Shown piece after piece: positions 23,956-36,185 of a stretch of 64,000 nt of DNA (positions within the stretch are counted from its first letter, which is position 1; each line of letters begins with the position of its first letter). Made by a program: the position numbers and the translations under genes. The notes below the pieces were generated by a model. It saw nothing but the letters and a program-made list of their open reading frames with translations. It was not told the origin of the DNA and made no database searches. The DNA comes from Varroa destructor (lineage: Eukaryota > Arthropoda > Arachnida > Mesostigmata > Varroidae), in the NCBI RefSeq assembly GCF_002443255.2, contig NW_019211454.1:55483823-55547822 (forward strand), given 5' to 3'.

Positions 23956-25606
23956 CTAAACCACTATTACCGATAAGACCAAACCGGAATAGAAGAAGCA
24001 ATTGGAGGAATTTGTGATTCTTCTTTTCACGGTTATTTCGACACATACCGAATGTTGCCTTTGGCGGGTTAGCCAGCTGCTTCTACGACGTGTTATTGGT
24101 GACTTCTTACTAGGAATAAGTGCAGTGGTGATATTTCGTTCGGTGGATTCTCCGACTGTTCTATTTAGGTTACTGTAATGCAACGACAAGCCAAGTTAAT
24201 GCTACATGCGCATTGGTTGTCACTTTAGCAAAGTGAAACTGGCTGTGTCCGTAGTCAAAACTGGCTCAAACTTCGAGTATCGTATTCACTGAGCAGTAAA
24301 ACACAGAAAAAAAAAAGCAACAGGGAAAAAAAGAAAAGGCAACTATTTAGGATCGATTACCACTAGCCGCAGTAGTGTAATTTTGAAGCTGTTTGTAGCG
24401 GCATTTTGTTGTCGTGGTCAAAATTGGTACTCGGAGGTTTTCTATTGATCCAACATGGTCGAAGCTGCTCTATTTCTATTTGACAGGCCTATTCCTGCAA
24501 TGGCAGGGGTCTAAACTCGCTACTTTTTTTAGTGATAACTGCCACTACAGTTCGAAATGGTTTGGTCGTTCGCGATTAATAAATGGCCGGCAACTAGTGG
24601 AACCACCGTCAAGAACTGCACTAAGGAAATAGAAAACTATCACTGTCGAGGCAACAAAAAAGAGACAAACTCGAATGACGATTAGAGAATAAAGGCGAAG
24701 CCGGAAATTGTTTGTGTTGCTCGTTGGCAAGGCAAGCGCTTACGACTAGCGGCTATCCCGAAAATGATGCTAGCCAGAAATTTCGCGCAACCGGCCGCTT
24801 AGTATCTAGCGGCAGAATTGGAAGAGACAGCGGACGCTGTTAGCGGCAACAAAAAGTTGAGCCGCGACGTCGGTGAAGCCGGAGAATAAACAAACCATAT
24901 AGCAGTGTCTGTTTTGGATTGGCAACGCACTAATGCGTTAATTGTCGTACTATGACAGGCGCGGAACGAGTTAATGGTGGAAGATGTATTTAGCGCGCGC
25001 TTCCTATGCCAAAGATGTGTGGTACCAGCGACAGCCGAATCCACCTTCCTCGCTCGCGTCAACAGCTTCGGTGAACAACGTTGGGGTCAAAGGACAAAAA
25101 GAAGTCAATCATTAGTCTGAGTCTGTCTACGTTCTTGTCGTTATTTTCTTAGGTGTTATTATTATAACAGCGATATCATACAGACTGTGGGACGTAGGTT
25201 AAGTATAGAGGCAAGAATAGACATACTGTATAGTAGATATAGGAATTTCTAACTGGCTTGAGTTTAGAAATAAACCTGACGTATCTTTACGACTACTAAA
25301 ATTCGATGTAAGATTATCTTGTGAAGTTCGTTTTTCCTTTCTAATAATTATAAATATATTTGTATCATACAGTAGCCAAATGCCACATTTAAACTACTTA
25401 AGTAAACAAACTTACCTAAAGATAAACTAACCATGATCGCTATAGTGTGTTAAGAGCAACTGTAACTCAATATTTCTGTTATAAAGAAATGTTTATATAT
25501 ACATATATATATATATATATGCACTCTTAATTAAAAAGACTAGTTATATGAATAAACTGATACTTCAACTACCTCCATCAGCATAAACGCCCTCTACTCA
25601 GTCGCG
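23956..25606. other. No gene seen; A-rich tract and AT microsatellite
   Basis: An A-rich tract (two A-runs separated by GCAACAGGG) lies near 24306-24340. Minus-strand frames at 23819-24189 and 24799-25062 have no splice or motif support; the latter sits in a GC-richer patch at 24.7-25.08 kb. An interrupted (TA)n occupies 25493-25520. Confidence 0.5.
25493..25520. repeat. (TA)n microsatellite, interrupted
   Basis: An alternating TA tract of about 28 nt with one C interruption. Confidence 0.9.
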
Positions 25607-25831
25607 ATGGACTACCGTCATTGTCTGCGTGACCGTGCAGCCAGCCAATTGTGCTTTGTTGATACTTCATTCGAAGTACACACGTTGAAGGGGGACACGA
25701 AAACCATCAAGCTGGTCCTTTACCAATGTCGAAATGATGAGATCATCTTTTGTGCGCGATACAGTCAAACGCCTTTAACAAGGATAATAATAACCATTGA
25801 ACCGACATCTTTCGACTGCATCGAAGTATAG
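25607..25831 (+). CDS. Small ATG-started open frame, unassigned
   Basis: An ATG opens 74 codons ending TAG in sequence GC-richer than its flanks. The peptide contains CFVDTSFEVHTLKGDTKTIK and then an alternating hydrophobic and polar region (LTRIIITIEPTSFDC) that would suit beta strands, with five cysteines overall. No signal peptide or domain is recognised and no splice sites stand out. A minus-strand frame overlaps its end. Chance is a live alternative. Confidence 0.25.
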   Translation: MDYRHCLRDRAASQLCFVDTSFEVHTLKGDTKTIKLVLYQCRNDEIIFCARYSQTPLTRIIITIEPTSFDCIEV

Positions 25832-26209
25832 TCAACCGTGCCGACGCCGGCACTATACATTTCGTACATGAAGCACCCAGAAATAAGCTCAAATATCCTT
25901 GTATACGCCTTGGAAAATCAGCTCCCTGCCCTAACGCTGCCACCACGGCTAAGGTCCCAAAGTACTTATAGTGGATGTAATAGTAGTAGATGTAAAAATC
26001 GTTTTTGTGTACGATGTGTCTGTACGCGGTGTTCTAGTGTCGGCGTTCTAGTAGTGACCTTCAAGTAATACACTCTGTTAGTATTTGTTGATCTAGACGC
26101 GATGTTTTAATCCTCTTGCGAGTTGGTCAGGGCAGAACGAGACCACAAACGGTTGCGTCTGACAGAACTGATCTGCTAATAGTATGATCGTCGTTTTCTA
26201 TTATTTTGA

Positions 26210-26231
26210 GTATCTAAGTACACTTAGATAC
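26210..26231. repeat. Perfect 10-bp-arm hairpin, 2-nt loop
   Basis: GTATCTAAGT, then AC, then ACTTAGATAC. A near-palindrome of this size is mildly above chance. Confidence 0.85.
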
Positions 26232-26709
26232 CATGGGTATGTTATGACTACCACTATATGGACAACGTATAAATTATTATAATACATTGTCTATTTATAT
26301 GTGGACACACGAACGTGAGCGCGTGTTACAAAAACACTCGGTTTAATAGACATTATACTGTGCTGGACGTTTGACGGCCCACCGTAACATACCGCGACAT
26401 TTGGTTTTCACTACGCAATGCGTCCATTATGAATTTGACTTCTAATTTGGTATGTGTACACGTAGATAGAGTTTCATCGCCTTTAGTTTAAAATAAATAG
26501 CTACATTGACCTACAATAACGCCGTGTAGCTATTCGTATAGAAAAAAAAAAATACTACAACACCTAACATAGAAAATAAGAGCACTTCCTAGTATGTTAT
26601 GCCGATGTTTATTAATTGAACCAGCATTCGATTTATCCATCAACCATTTACTTGTTCTAGTCTCTGAGTGGTTTGCTCGCTATTCTGTTATTTCTTATGG
26701 ATATTAGAT

Positions 26710-26731
26710 TTTCCGCTAAAGTTAGCGGAAA
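26710..26731. repeat. Perfect 10-bp-arm hairpin, 2-nt loop
   Basis: TTTCCGCTAA, then AG, then TTAGCGGAAA. It lies 480 bp from a similar near-palindrome at 26210. Confidence 0.85.
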
Positions 26732-29374
26732 GAGCTGATAAGGCTTATATAATAATTTGCTAAAAGAAAACAGTCCGGTTTATGCGATAATTAATTGAAA
26801 TTAGCAAAGAGAAAAGATGTTATGCCCTTGGTGGCTTTCAGCTATCCGACTTTCCGATGTCAGCATTCAACGCTGTTGTCTTTTATGTTGCATTTGAAAA
26901 GTTGTGCCGGCGCGTTCCCTTGGCGATGGGTTTGTTCGCCCATTCGCTGTTGCTTTGCGTCGTTATATCTGCTTCTCCTCTGAAGCTTCAGTAGATGAGG
27001 AATCAATCTAAACAGTAGCTGTACGCTCGTTATTGCAGTGTTTCCTTCGCCCAGAGACAATTTCATGTCAGCAGAGGGCCAAAGCATTGGGAGCTAGCGA
27101 GCCGTCAGGCGGACCACGTTCGCCGGTAAAGAAACATCAATGAACATCGCGATCAGCGCTACTACCGATGCGGTAACACCACTAACAGCGTCCCTGGCGG
27201 CAACAAGGGCACAAGATCCGTTTGTCTTTGAATTACTATAATAAGCGTTGTTTTGCCTGAACCCCGTTACGCGTTTCTTATTCGAAAACCTTTTTTCTGT
27301 AGTCGCCGATTCGAAGGTGAGCTCCAGCAGTCCTACTCGCAAGCCAGCATTAAGCGCTGCGTTCACCTCTCTTAACCAGGTATCTTGTTCCGCATTTACT
27401 GGTGGCCAATAATCGACGCCGGAGGAGGAACGACGGGAGCGAGACGACCGAATACCGGTCGGCTACTAAAACCTAATTTTGCTGTTAATATTGGAAATAT
27501 AACGACGAGAAACGCGCTCGAATCGAGTATACAGATAATGTATTTGCTTGCCGCTTTCCTTTTCAAATGACTCGTTTGCTGATGGCTAAGTAACCATCGG
27601 TCGAGCCTGCAGTGATACCAAAGATTCTATGACCTGCTAAAACGGATCTGAGCAAAAAGGAGTTTGTTAACGATACATGACTTTTGAGCATCGGCAAATG
27701 ATTAACTAGAACAGCGAGGCAATATAGAAATGCAGCCATGACTGATGCATCGACCCACTTTTGCGTATAAGAACACAACAACGGATTACGTATGCATTGC
27801 GTTAGATACAATGTCCATTTGTATATAATGGCCGGTCCTGTTTCTTCTTTGTTCTAGTTACCTGTTTCCCGATTGTAGAGAACTTCATATCTTTAAAATT
27901 CCCTGCTCTGCTCTGATAATATCACAGAATTTACCCTCAGACTTGGCTCCAAGTGAATATGTTGAACTGCAAAAGAAAGACACCTCATTGGTTTTTCTAT
28001 GTCGCAGTAACCAAGGGTCCAGATATTCGAGTACGTGCGGTGAGAACCAGGAGAAATGAAGGCATAGTCCCTGTAAAAGTGAGACAAGGCAGTATTTGAT
28101 GAAGTCGAAAAGTCTTTAGATCGTAAATGCTATTCGTGATTTTAGCAAGCAGATAAAGAACCTTCGGCCTACATGCGGTCGTGGCAGTTTTTTGGCCATG
28201 TTAAAGAAGCATAAGTTTGGGTATGCTGCTACCCAATGTACCCATCTTTGGAGACCAAAGTCAAATTAAAAACTGGTGATCCAAACAAAATTAGGATAAC
28301 CATTGCACCAGGAAAAGCTTTCCAACAGTATGTAATACCTGAATGTCAGTAAACGAAAATTTAAAAAACGGAACAGTAAGAGCATATGTGGATTGATGTA
28401 ATATTACATATGTACGAGTTACCGTATCATCTATAGAAACAGCAGCAGAGACGGAAAAAAAGGTGGTTGTCTCATATGGTAATCAATTTACAAAACACTT
28501 GCTGAACGCGTTTATTTGACTCGTAACTAATTACACGTACGTGGCATATAGATGGCACGCATCGATACCAGCATGACCTATAGAAATCAACGTAATTATA
28601 TTAGGGGAATTTTTTGGGGGGATCCTGTCCTTATCCTTAAAACTTATGTTAGTCATAAAGTAAGTGTACGAATGAACGCGCTATCACTAATGACTTGGGT
28701 TGCATGCTATCAGATTAGCTCAGTGACCGCCTGTAGAAGCTTCTCGTTGTTTTGCTATTTTTTTTTCCGTCTATGACGTCAATGGCTTAGAGAGCTTTAG
28801 CTTTTGGAGGTGGATGACAGTGTAAGACTAAGCCACGGGCAAGGTGATGGAATAGATTGCCATGCGAAGAGCGGATTCATCATGCCACGCGTACCTAAGT
28901 GTCTCCTTTAGGACTTCCTATAACGCCTGTTGTATCAAGTATGGGAGAGAAACTGCTTTTATTCATCATAGGCGTCAACTAGCGATCCGATAAAAAAATT
29001 ATGGAAATATATCGTTAGATGATGAAGCATATCCATAGGATAGATTAAAAGCTAATTCAGCAACGGAAAACATAATTTCTAAGACCAAGAAACCTGCACA
29101 AAACAAGGTTAGTTCGTCGATATAAATTACTACTTTAAAATTAAAAATCAGATTCACTCGGATCATCCCATCCAGGTGTACTGTAACCCTATTGTGTGAC
29201 GTGCAGCTTGTGTTAGGTCTCTGATAAGGTATCGCTCTATACAACGAACATTAAACAACGGAAGGATAAATACTACAAACCGTAGATTGTCCGAAATGAG
29301 ACGTCCGTATCCGCAGGCGCACTATCGCCATGCAGCCTATGCATGTGAGTTGTACGTATAGCGCCTACGACGAC

Positions 29375-29413
29375 TCGACTCGAATCTTCGACTCGAATTT
29401 TCGACTAGACTCG
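29375..29413 (+). repeat. 13-bp tandem repeat, three units
   Basis: TCGACTCGAATCT, TCGACTCGAATTT and TCGACTAGACTCG follow one another. The first two differ at one base and the third is diverged. CGACGAC precedes the array, and GC-rich CTCCGTCCGCTCCCGCCG follows shortly after. Confidence 0.85.
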
Positions 29414-29935
29414 CTCCGTCCGCTCCCGCCGTTCTATTTACGGTCATGTGATACAGAGGGAGACAAGGAAAAGACAAAACAGATATTTATGCGATTAGTC
29501 ATTTGAGGGATCCTATATTATCAGACTAGTAAACCTACTACACAAATTGACACCTTAAAAATCCAATTGAAATTTTTCCTTGCACAAGTCCTTCTTCTTT
29601 GCAATAGTTGCATCATTAATTTTTATTACAACTGTAGTCGCTAATTGGCGTAATCGATTTCTTCTTTCGGTCACGTCCATCAACTCGGCCTGATGTTGTC
29701 TAACGGCTTGTCCTCGCTGGACCAATTATTATAATTCTGGTGGTACACTAACGTGATGCTGAAGTTTCAATCGCTGATCGACTTCAATCGAGTAATGGTT
29801 CTCATGTACGTTGAGGACTTCACCAGCACATAACAATGATCTCTTGCAGGCCGTCCCACTTATGATCGAGGCTATATGGTGTTGATTACGCTAGTAACTA
29901 AATGGCATTAACCGAGATACACACTGTCTCACGGG

Positions 29936-29959
29936 TATATATATATATATATATATATA
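29936..29959. repeat. (TA)n microsatellite
   Basis: Twelve uninterrupted TA units. Confidence 0.95.
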
Positions 29960-30609
29960 ACTAGAAAAGGTAGCACCTAGCCTAACGAATGGTTGAAAAC
30001 AGAGAAGATATCTAGAATGTTACAAGCCTTATGATATGGACGTGAACCATACGTTCCAGTCCTGCTCTATACAAAATGGGTTTAATTGTGAATTAACAAA
30101 TCGATCTACGTGGGTATATAAATACAGACTTTTTCGATTTACCTTTACGTTAGTTAATTTTAAGGAAAACAGAATAGAAACATAACTTCCTGGCAAACTT
30201 AGCAGACATTTTTAAAAGCTTTATTAGTGAAATTGCGAAATTTGGCGATCAACTTTCTATGCGAAAAAACAGAACAGATGGACCCGAAAAGGCAAATTAT
30301 TCAAGTTCAGCTTGCGATGTAAGGACAAATAACATTTATTTCATTTGACAAATATTTGAACTTGACGCGGAGATGTACGTATAAAATATTTATCTTTTTG
30401 TGTCATTGTACAAGCCATTCTACGTTGTGTAACATATATACTCTTATCTATTGTTGTCGCGTACGCATGTTAAATGTTCTCGCTCTCACTCATTAAAGAT
30501 ACCAAAAAAGCGCCACATAACGTCGGCAACAGCAACAAATCTAACACATAGTGCCAGTTATCTCTTCTCAGCTTGTTCTGAATCTGATCGCTGAATGACT
30601 AAAGGAGCT

Positions 30610-30981
30610 TTAGAAAATACGTGCTCGGAAATGCACGGTCGTGCACGATGCACCTGGTAATATGACAAAAGGCAAACATGTGCTTACTATGTTCTGTCGT
30701 CTAATGACACGGCGTCTATTAGCAAACTGAAATAGTCGAACAGGTGAGGTAAAGAATTGCCCGCTGGTGCCAAATCTACCGACAAGAGAAAACGTTTTGG
30801 TTGTTCGAGCATGATATTGCGAATAAGGCAAAATGAGTGCGTTTTCGCTACCATACATTACAGCCGTAAAGCTGTACTCGGTGTCGCGTAAAACGCCACA
30901 GACGTATGTCTGATCTTCCGTCACCACCCTGGATTTCATGAGCGCTATCTTGGAATAATGGTTTTCACATAGTGTAATCAT
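30610..30981 (-). CDS. ATG-started 123-codon open frame, unassigned
   Basis: A minus-strand ATG (30981) opens 123 codons to TAA. Codon choice is balanced, with few of the AT-rich codons that dominate neighbouring frames, and the segment is GC-richer than its flanks. The peptide contains TEDQTYVCGVLRDTEYSFT near residues 22-40, a hydrophobic ENALILPYSQY, and a basic FANRRRVIRRQN near residue 90. No transmembrane segment, signal peptide or known domain is recognised. An intron-less gene, an exon inside this frame, or chance are all possible; length alone is not significant for this window. Confidence 0.28.
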   Translation of the reverse strand: MITLCENHYSKIALMKSRVVTEDQTYVCGVLRDTEYSFTAVMYGSENALILPYSQYHARTTKTFSLVGRFGTSGQFFTSPVRLFQFANRRRVIRRQNIVSTCLPFVILPGASCTTVHFRARIF

Positions 30982-32600
30982 CTACACGGTCAGTTCATGT
31001 ACGATCTACTCATATCTCGGCTAAGCAAGCGGCGCTGATATTTTTGCGTGGGTGTTCCGAGAAGTAGTCATGGATCACAGCACCGAGCTGGATCTTTATC
31101 GAAATATTCGGTAAAGAACAGGGACGAGCGCAATGAAGCAAATAGAAAAATCCCATTTTACATTAATTCGATACCGTAGGCTTAGAGCGAAGCGGCGAGT
31201 ACTACCGAGATGACATGGCGTGCGCACAAAACCAATCGATATATGTATTTCGATATCAATAGCTGAAACGTTTCCCGAGTCGTCGAAGACGATCGCGTTT
31301 GATTATATTGCATTGGCGATGCTTGCTAAATCAATCTTGCTTCAGCTCATCGATGATCTTGTTGGTCCCGTTACAATAAGTTTGATCAGTCGCCATTAAC
31401 GTAACTAATAGCACATAGATAAGCAGTACTGCACAGTTTACACAGTGTGACATAGGCGACATCGGTTGCCTGTGTCCTTTTTAACTACATACATCTCTTC
31501 GTGAGATGGCAATGGCCTGGCCAATGGCATGGGGTGGATGCAAATATTATACGAAACACAAGGTCTACGAATGCTTCTGTGCACCTATGATGCGTTTGTT
31601 TCTCGTAAAGTATAATTGTAAAATATCCACACGAACAATTTTGGGAGCCATAGTTATGTACGCCTATCAACGATAATAACAAGGCGAAAGATATATCTAC
31701 TATTGACAAATGACAAGTATGTTACGAATCAACAGAAATCGTGGAACAACGAATTGTTGGATCGAACGCCATCTACTGGTATTTTCATGAAACTGTGTGC
31801 GGCGGAAGTCCAGAGATTACTTTTTCCATAGCAATTACCAGAAACAGGTTACTTAGATATTCCATTAATTATACGATGCAGCGTGTAATTACGAAAGGGA
31901 TTCGATTATAGTCAAATTTACTCTGCGACGAGCGCAGGTAATGGCTTATTATACCCCATTCGCTAGTAACTCACATTTTTCTGATGTTTTTGGGAAAAAT
32001 TTTATGACGTAATCGGCTTATTTTGCAAGTTCATTTTTTAAGATAAAACGTTTACTACTTTACGTCGATGAATAATATTTAATTTCAAATATTTAATATA
32101 TATCCTTAGTAATGCTATAATTGTACCACATATATGTTATGTATAATTTGTACGAAACATCTACGCTGTGTATTACGTTGTCGATTCTAGAATAAGTTAC
32201 AATTCAGCTATTTGTCTGTAAATGGAGGGCTTTTAGTTATTAAATGTAACGCTGAGTGCTTTGCGAACAAAGATCTACGCATAGAGGATCGGGTAACTTG
32301 GGAACAGTAAAACACTAGAAATCGAAAAGAATCTCTGGAAGAGACGATCGAACTACCAAAAAAAACAATGGAGTCGTGCTCAATATTCGACGTTTCACCC
32401 TCGATTTCTCGACAAAAGCAATAGAAAGTCATGATTGATTGTACAGTAGCATTTTAACGTCATTGTCTGCATCGATACGTACATAAGCAGCCTTTTAGGT
32501 TTATTTTCAGAGGCAGTAAATCGGCTATAAATACACGTACTGTCTTACTCTGCGTTATTTTTTCATATGCTATGAAGAACATGCGATGAAGGCGTTTGCC
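30982..32600. other. No gene seen
   Basis: Minus-strand frames at 31485-31709 and 32208-32432 are unsupported. Near the end, TATAAATA (about 32525-32532) matches a TATA-box consensus on the plus strand and precedes GC-richer DNA, but the 8-mer is common in AT-rich sequence. Confidence 0.45.
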
Positions 32601-32804
32601 TCAGGAGCATACAGCCTCTACTGACAGAATTGCTTCAGCTACAGGAGTGCGGTGTAGATCTATCTGTATATATGAATCGAAGAAATTGAGGTCTCCTCTT
32701 TTTTTTTTTTTGATTCGTTCAAAATGCAGCAACGATAACAGTGCCAGCAATAGTGCAACTGCACTCAATCCATATCGAAACACGGTAAAGAAGTCCAGAG
32801 CCAA
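32601..32804 (-). CDS. Possible small single-pass membrane protein
   Basis: A minus-strand ATG (32804) opens 67 codons to TGA. Residues 10-28 form a hydrophobic helix (FRYGLSAVALLLALLSLLHF), followed by a basic ERIKKKKRG and a polar tail: the layout of a signal-anchor micropeptide. The lysine run comes from an A-run, so a length error there would change the frame. A plus-strand frame of 124 codons (32596-32970) covers the same DNA, and its T-run followed by AAATGCAG (AG at about 32729) could instead be a splice acceptor. The strand is therefore unresolved. Confidence 0.22.
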   Translation of the reverse strand: MALDFFTVFRYGLSAVALLLALLSLLHFERIKKKKRGDLNFFDSYIQIDLHRTPVAEAILSVEAVCS

Positions 32805-35800
32805 ACAGTCCTTCGATCCTTCATATTGCGCTCCTCAGCGTCTTTCAGCCTATCCCGCTGATATTGTGGCAGAACAACATCCTCTAGCCCTCAGAGCTCC
32901 TTTATTGCACTCTCAGTTGGCCTCTTTTTTTCACTCTCTTTTCGTATTGTATGCAAGACGATGCTGGTAGGGCCAACCTCTCTTTTTTCTCTACGTCTTA
33001 CTCAAAAGGGGACATCCACCGGCCCGTTCACTGGGTTCATTTTCTTAGCAAGTCTGTTAAACATGCCGACGATTCTTGCATATTATTGGCCTCGTCCATT
33101 AACGAAAAACCAGTGAGTCGTCTCGTCCCGACGGGGCCGCGGCCGTACCAGACTATCCCGTCTCCTTGCCGTTTCACCTGATTCCCGTTCCCTATTGAGT
33201 TTTACTTTCCTTGACTCCTTGCTTTGTGGTAACAGGCGCATCGAGACAGAAAGACGGACAGAATCTCAAACAGACAGTCATATAGACGCCATTGTGGATA
33301 TCAGATCGCTGCCGATCCTGCTGCGACCGCAATGTGGAATAGCCAGCGTTATGGCGCAATTCCAGTGACAGAACCAGCTACGTCACCAATTCTCCAATTT
33401 CTACAATGGGATTTTCTAGTGGTTTATGGATATATCTCTAGGGGTTGGTAGGTAGATAGACGGGACATACAGAGGGCGGTTTACCGACTGCCAGATGGAA
33501 AGGGCCGAATCGTATGGTCATCTATGGGACCGCTACGGCTGTGGTATAGGGGATAGAGCATGTGGGGCTACGATATACAGCACCAGCTCCTAACTCGAAG
33601 CGTTGGCTTGGAGCCTCGATACCAATAACGTCGTGAAACTTCCCGCAATAGATTTATATAGTGGTCTATTTGGCTTCGTTTCACCCTCTGGGGCTATCGA
33701 AGCCACAGAGACCATCGAATGCAGTGTGACCGTTTATCCATTCCTTGTGACATTCTTTGTGCCGGCCTAACGGTGTCTTCCACCGCTGCCTAATACTAAT
33801 TAAAGCAGAAATAGCGAAATGAAGACTCGGCGATGGTAGTGTCACAGTAAAAGGTGGCGGTTTTGGCGATCTTGAGAAAAGGGGGATGTGGAAAGTTCTA
33901 GAATAAGTATGAAGGAGCGAAAAGGGTACGCATCATGTGTATGGCGGGGCTGGGGCTGTTCGAAACTCGGATAGTTTCTATGAAAGGGATTTAAACGTGT
34001 CGGGCAGCCCGTAAGACAAGAGTATGGAAAATTATCTTGATGAAAGATCGACAGCAGCCATCAAATCAGCAACATCGTCATCAGGCTCTCCAGATAGATT
34101 AGCCAGCTTTTACGAAAACTGACTGGCCGGCTAGAGACTCAGTCACTCAGGCCGTTTGCTTGGGGATGATCAAACGAAACCGGTTGAGACGAAGGCAATG
34201 GACAGTGAAACAAGGAACGAGGGAAAGGGAACGAATAGAGAACCCTAGTCGTTCATAGACTTCGAAGGGTAATTCTAGAATTACTTTGCTTTGAAGATCA
34301 GAAATAAAGAGCAGAGGCAATAAGGAAAAGGGAAATAAAGTAGACAGAAGTTAAGACACAAGGAAGTAGTAATGGACACAGGAGGTGGAAAGTGAAGCAG
34401 GAAAGATCTTTTGAAAACGGAAGCAAATGGACTATGCTCGATAGACAGGCACGTAGGCAATCTTCGTATGTTCGTAGCTTTCCACTGTAGAGAAATTACT
34501 GCTAGGTCTGAGATGAGCAACAGTTAAGGATGAAACTACAGGTTCCAGCAGCGACGTCGCTAGGAAAAGTTCTACCCAAATTTTGCATGAGGCCGACAGA
34601 AGCAATATTAGCTAGAGTTGGCTATATTAGGGACAAATGATTGTGACAGACAACTTTATAGTTTATTGTTATTGCTATAGTCGCTGCGGGATGCTGTCTC
34701 TTCTGAAACCCTTTCACAGATTTGCCTATTGCAAACATGTAAGCACAAATGAAGTAATGGCTAACAAGGACTGTGCTACTTGGCGACAATGGGTAACTGC
34801 ATTCAGTTACTCAGATATGAATTTGACTCGTATGAACATTTAAGCGGGATGACTTACCTCATCTATAATAACCTACGGGCGGCAAGTTGCACAGCAGGTT
34901 ACAATAATTTGGGCGTCGACGCCAATGACTAAGGTACAAAAGTATGCAGTCAAAAAGGAAGGAAAGAAAAATGGCTTTGGCTGCAACATATCATCGCCTT
35001 ACTGGTGCCGGCGAACTCAGTGAAACGGCCGAAGTGAAATTTCCTTTATTAAGGACCACTATACACGGTACGTACCAACCATATATTTAATCTTAGCTGT
35101 TTTTGGCGCTATATATATACTTGAAGACAAGGTGTATAGATGGATCGCATTTATATCGACACTAGAGCGTCGTTACCGCAATAAGCGACAGCGAGGAGTG
35201 AGCGATATGAAGCTACGAAGAGGCTAATTAAACTGAGGATAAACGAGGTGGACGGCTAAACAGCGGGGTTACGGTCTGTGATGGTGCGTTTGACAGATCA
35301 TGGAGGGAGTCGCGTCACCGCCGAATTTGTGTTTCTTCTTTTTTGCGCTTTTTTCTTGAACATTTCTTGACTGCTCGAAACTTTGACAAATCAGAAATCA
35401 TGACTTTGGGGATAGTAATAGGAGTCTGTTCGGAATTGCTTATAGGCTTACGGGTCCTGCTCCTGGTTCGAGTTCGCTGTGGACAGTACGACAACGCAGT
35501 ATATATATTCAAAGCTAATCTATCAGATGTTTTCACTGAAAGCACCATCTCGTGCGGAAGAATATTACACGCACGTCCGAAGGGGTGATGAAAATCTATA
35601 CGCATTCACTCATTAAAAGCGCTTTCTGCTGCTGGATCGTGTAAGGTTGCCATTAGAATTCATGGCGTTCCTTAAAAATGTGAAGGAATTATGGCAGTGC
35701 GATACCTTCATGAACCACTTTACTGCAATGTTGCACCAATGCGTAATTGAATTCGAACCGTTGACAAAATAAGACAATATGAACAATAACCAGTGCTCCT

Positions 35801-35867
35801 ATGTCCGTTGTGCTGTGCAGAGTCGTTCTCTAAATACCAATCGCAGCCTTAAAAGCAGCCAAATTCG
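32805..35867. other. GC-richer stretch with a purine tract; no gene assigned
   Basis: Sequence from 32.8 to 34.2 kb is GC-richer than the first 30 kb. A donor-like CCAGTGAGTCG is at about 33109-33119. A long purine-biased tract runs 34290-34430. Frames at 34281-34520 (minus) and 35315-35605 (both strands) are unsupported; the last includes a B-box-like CTGGTTCGAGTTCGC at about 35463. Confidence 0.45.
34290..34430 (+). repeat. Purine-biased tract
   Basis: The plus strand is dominated by A and G (for example GAAATAAAGAGCAGAGGCAA, GGAGGTGGAAAGTGAAGCAG) for about 140 nt. It has no single repeat unit. Such tracts can form triplex-type structures. On the minus strand it is a polypyrimidine tract. 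Confidence 0.6.
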
Positions 35868-36185
35868 ATGCATCAACATCGCACGGGAAAAAAGATCTGC
35901 GAAACTCCTACTGGTGCCAACTATCGAATTGGAATTAAATCAGATGGCCGACGTCAGGAAAATGCAAAGAACGGGATCGTTAGGCTCGACGCAGGAGCGT
36001 ATGTTCTGAAATGCGGGCGTCTTAATGGGCTTCTGTTTCGAATCAAAGGGAACAGGACACTGTTGCGAATTGCGCAGTTCCAGGCCGAAGCCATGATCAT
36101 GACCTGTCACGATGGGAACACACTCAGGCACTTGAACGTTTCCGTATTGGCACTGGCATACATTCACAGGTCAAAAAATATATGA
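35868..36185 (+). CDS. Candidate coding segment, strand ambiguous
   Basis: A plus-strand ATG opens 105 codons to TGA in sequence clearly GC-richer than its surroundings. The peptide has no strong AT-codon bias and includes RLDAGAYVLKCGRLNGLLF and a possible donor CACAG/GTCAAA near its end (GT at about 36170). The minus strand is also open from an ATG at 36167 to 35940 (75 codons). It uses many C- or G-ending codons and reads CQCQYGNVQVPEC at its start with two further well-spaced cysteines, like a secreted cysteine-rich module. I cannot decide which strand is real, if either; neither matches a domain I know. A further plus-strand segment ending RKNYAGRR (to about 36390) is also open. Confidence 0.28.
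   Translation: MHQHRTGKKICETPTGANYRIGIKSDGRRQENAKNGIVRLDAGAYVLKCGRLNGLLFRIKGNRTLLRIAQFQAEAMIMTCHDGNTLRHLNVSVLALAYIHRSKNI

Larger units (their letters stand above)
25832..30609. other. Gene-poor stretch with short repeats
   Basis: No gene can be supported. It holds two tight 10-bp hairpins (26210-26231, 26710-26731), a 13-bp tandem repeat (29375-29413) and a (TA)n tract (29936-29959). A GC-richer patch at 26.85-27.5 kb is open on both strands without a recognisable product. Frames at 27563-28087, 28552 and 28999 are unsupported. Confidence 0.5.

Noticed and set aside
32525..32532. TATAAATA as a functional TATA box
   Set aside because: The motif is frequent in AT-rich DNA; no initiator, downstream gene or transcript evidence confirms it.
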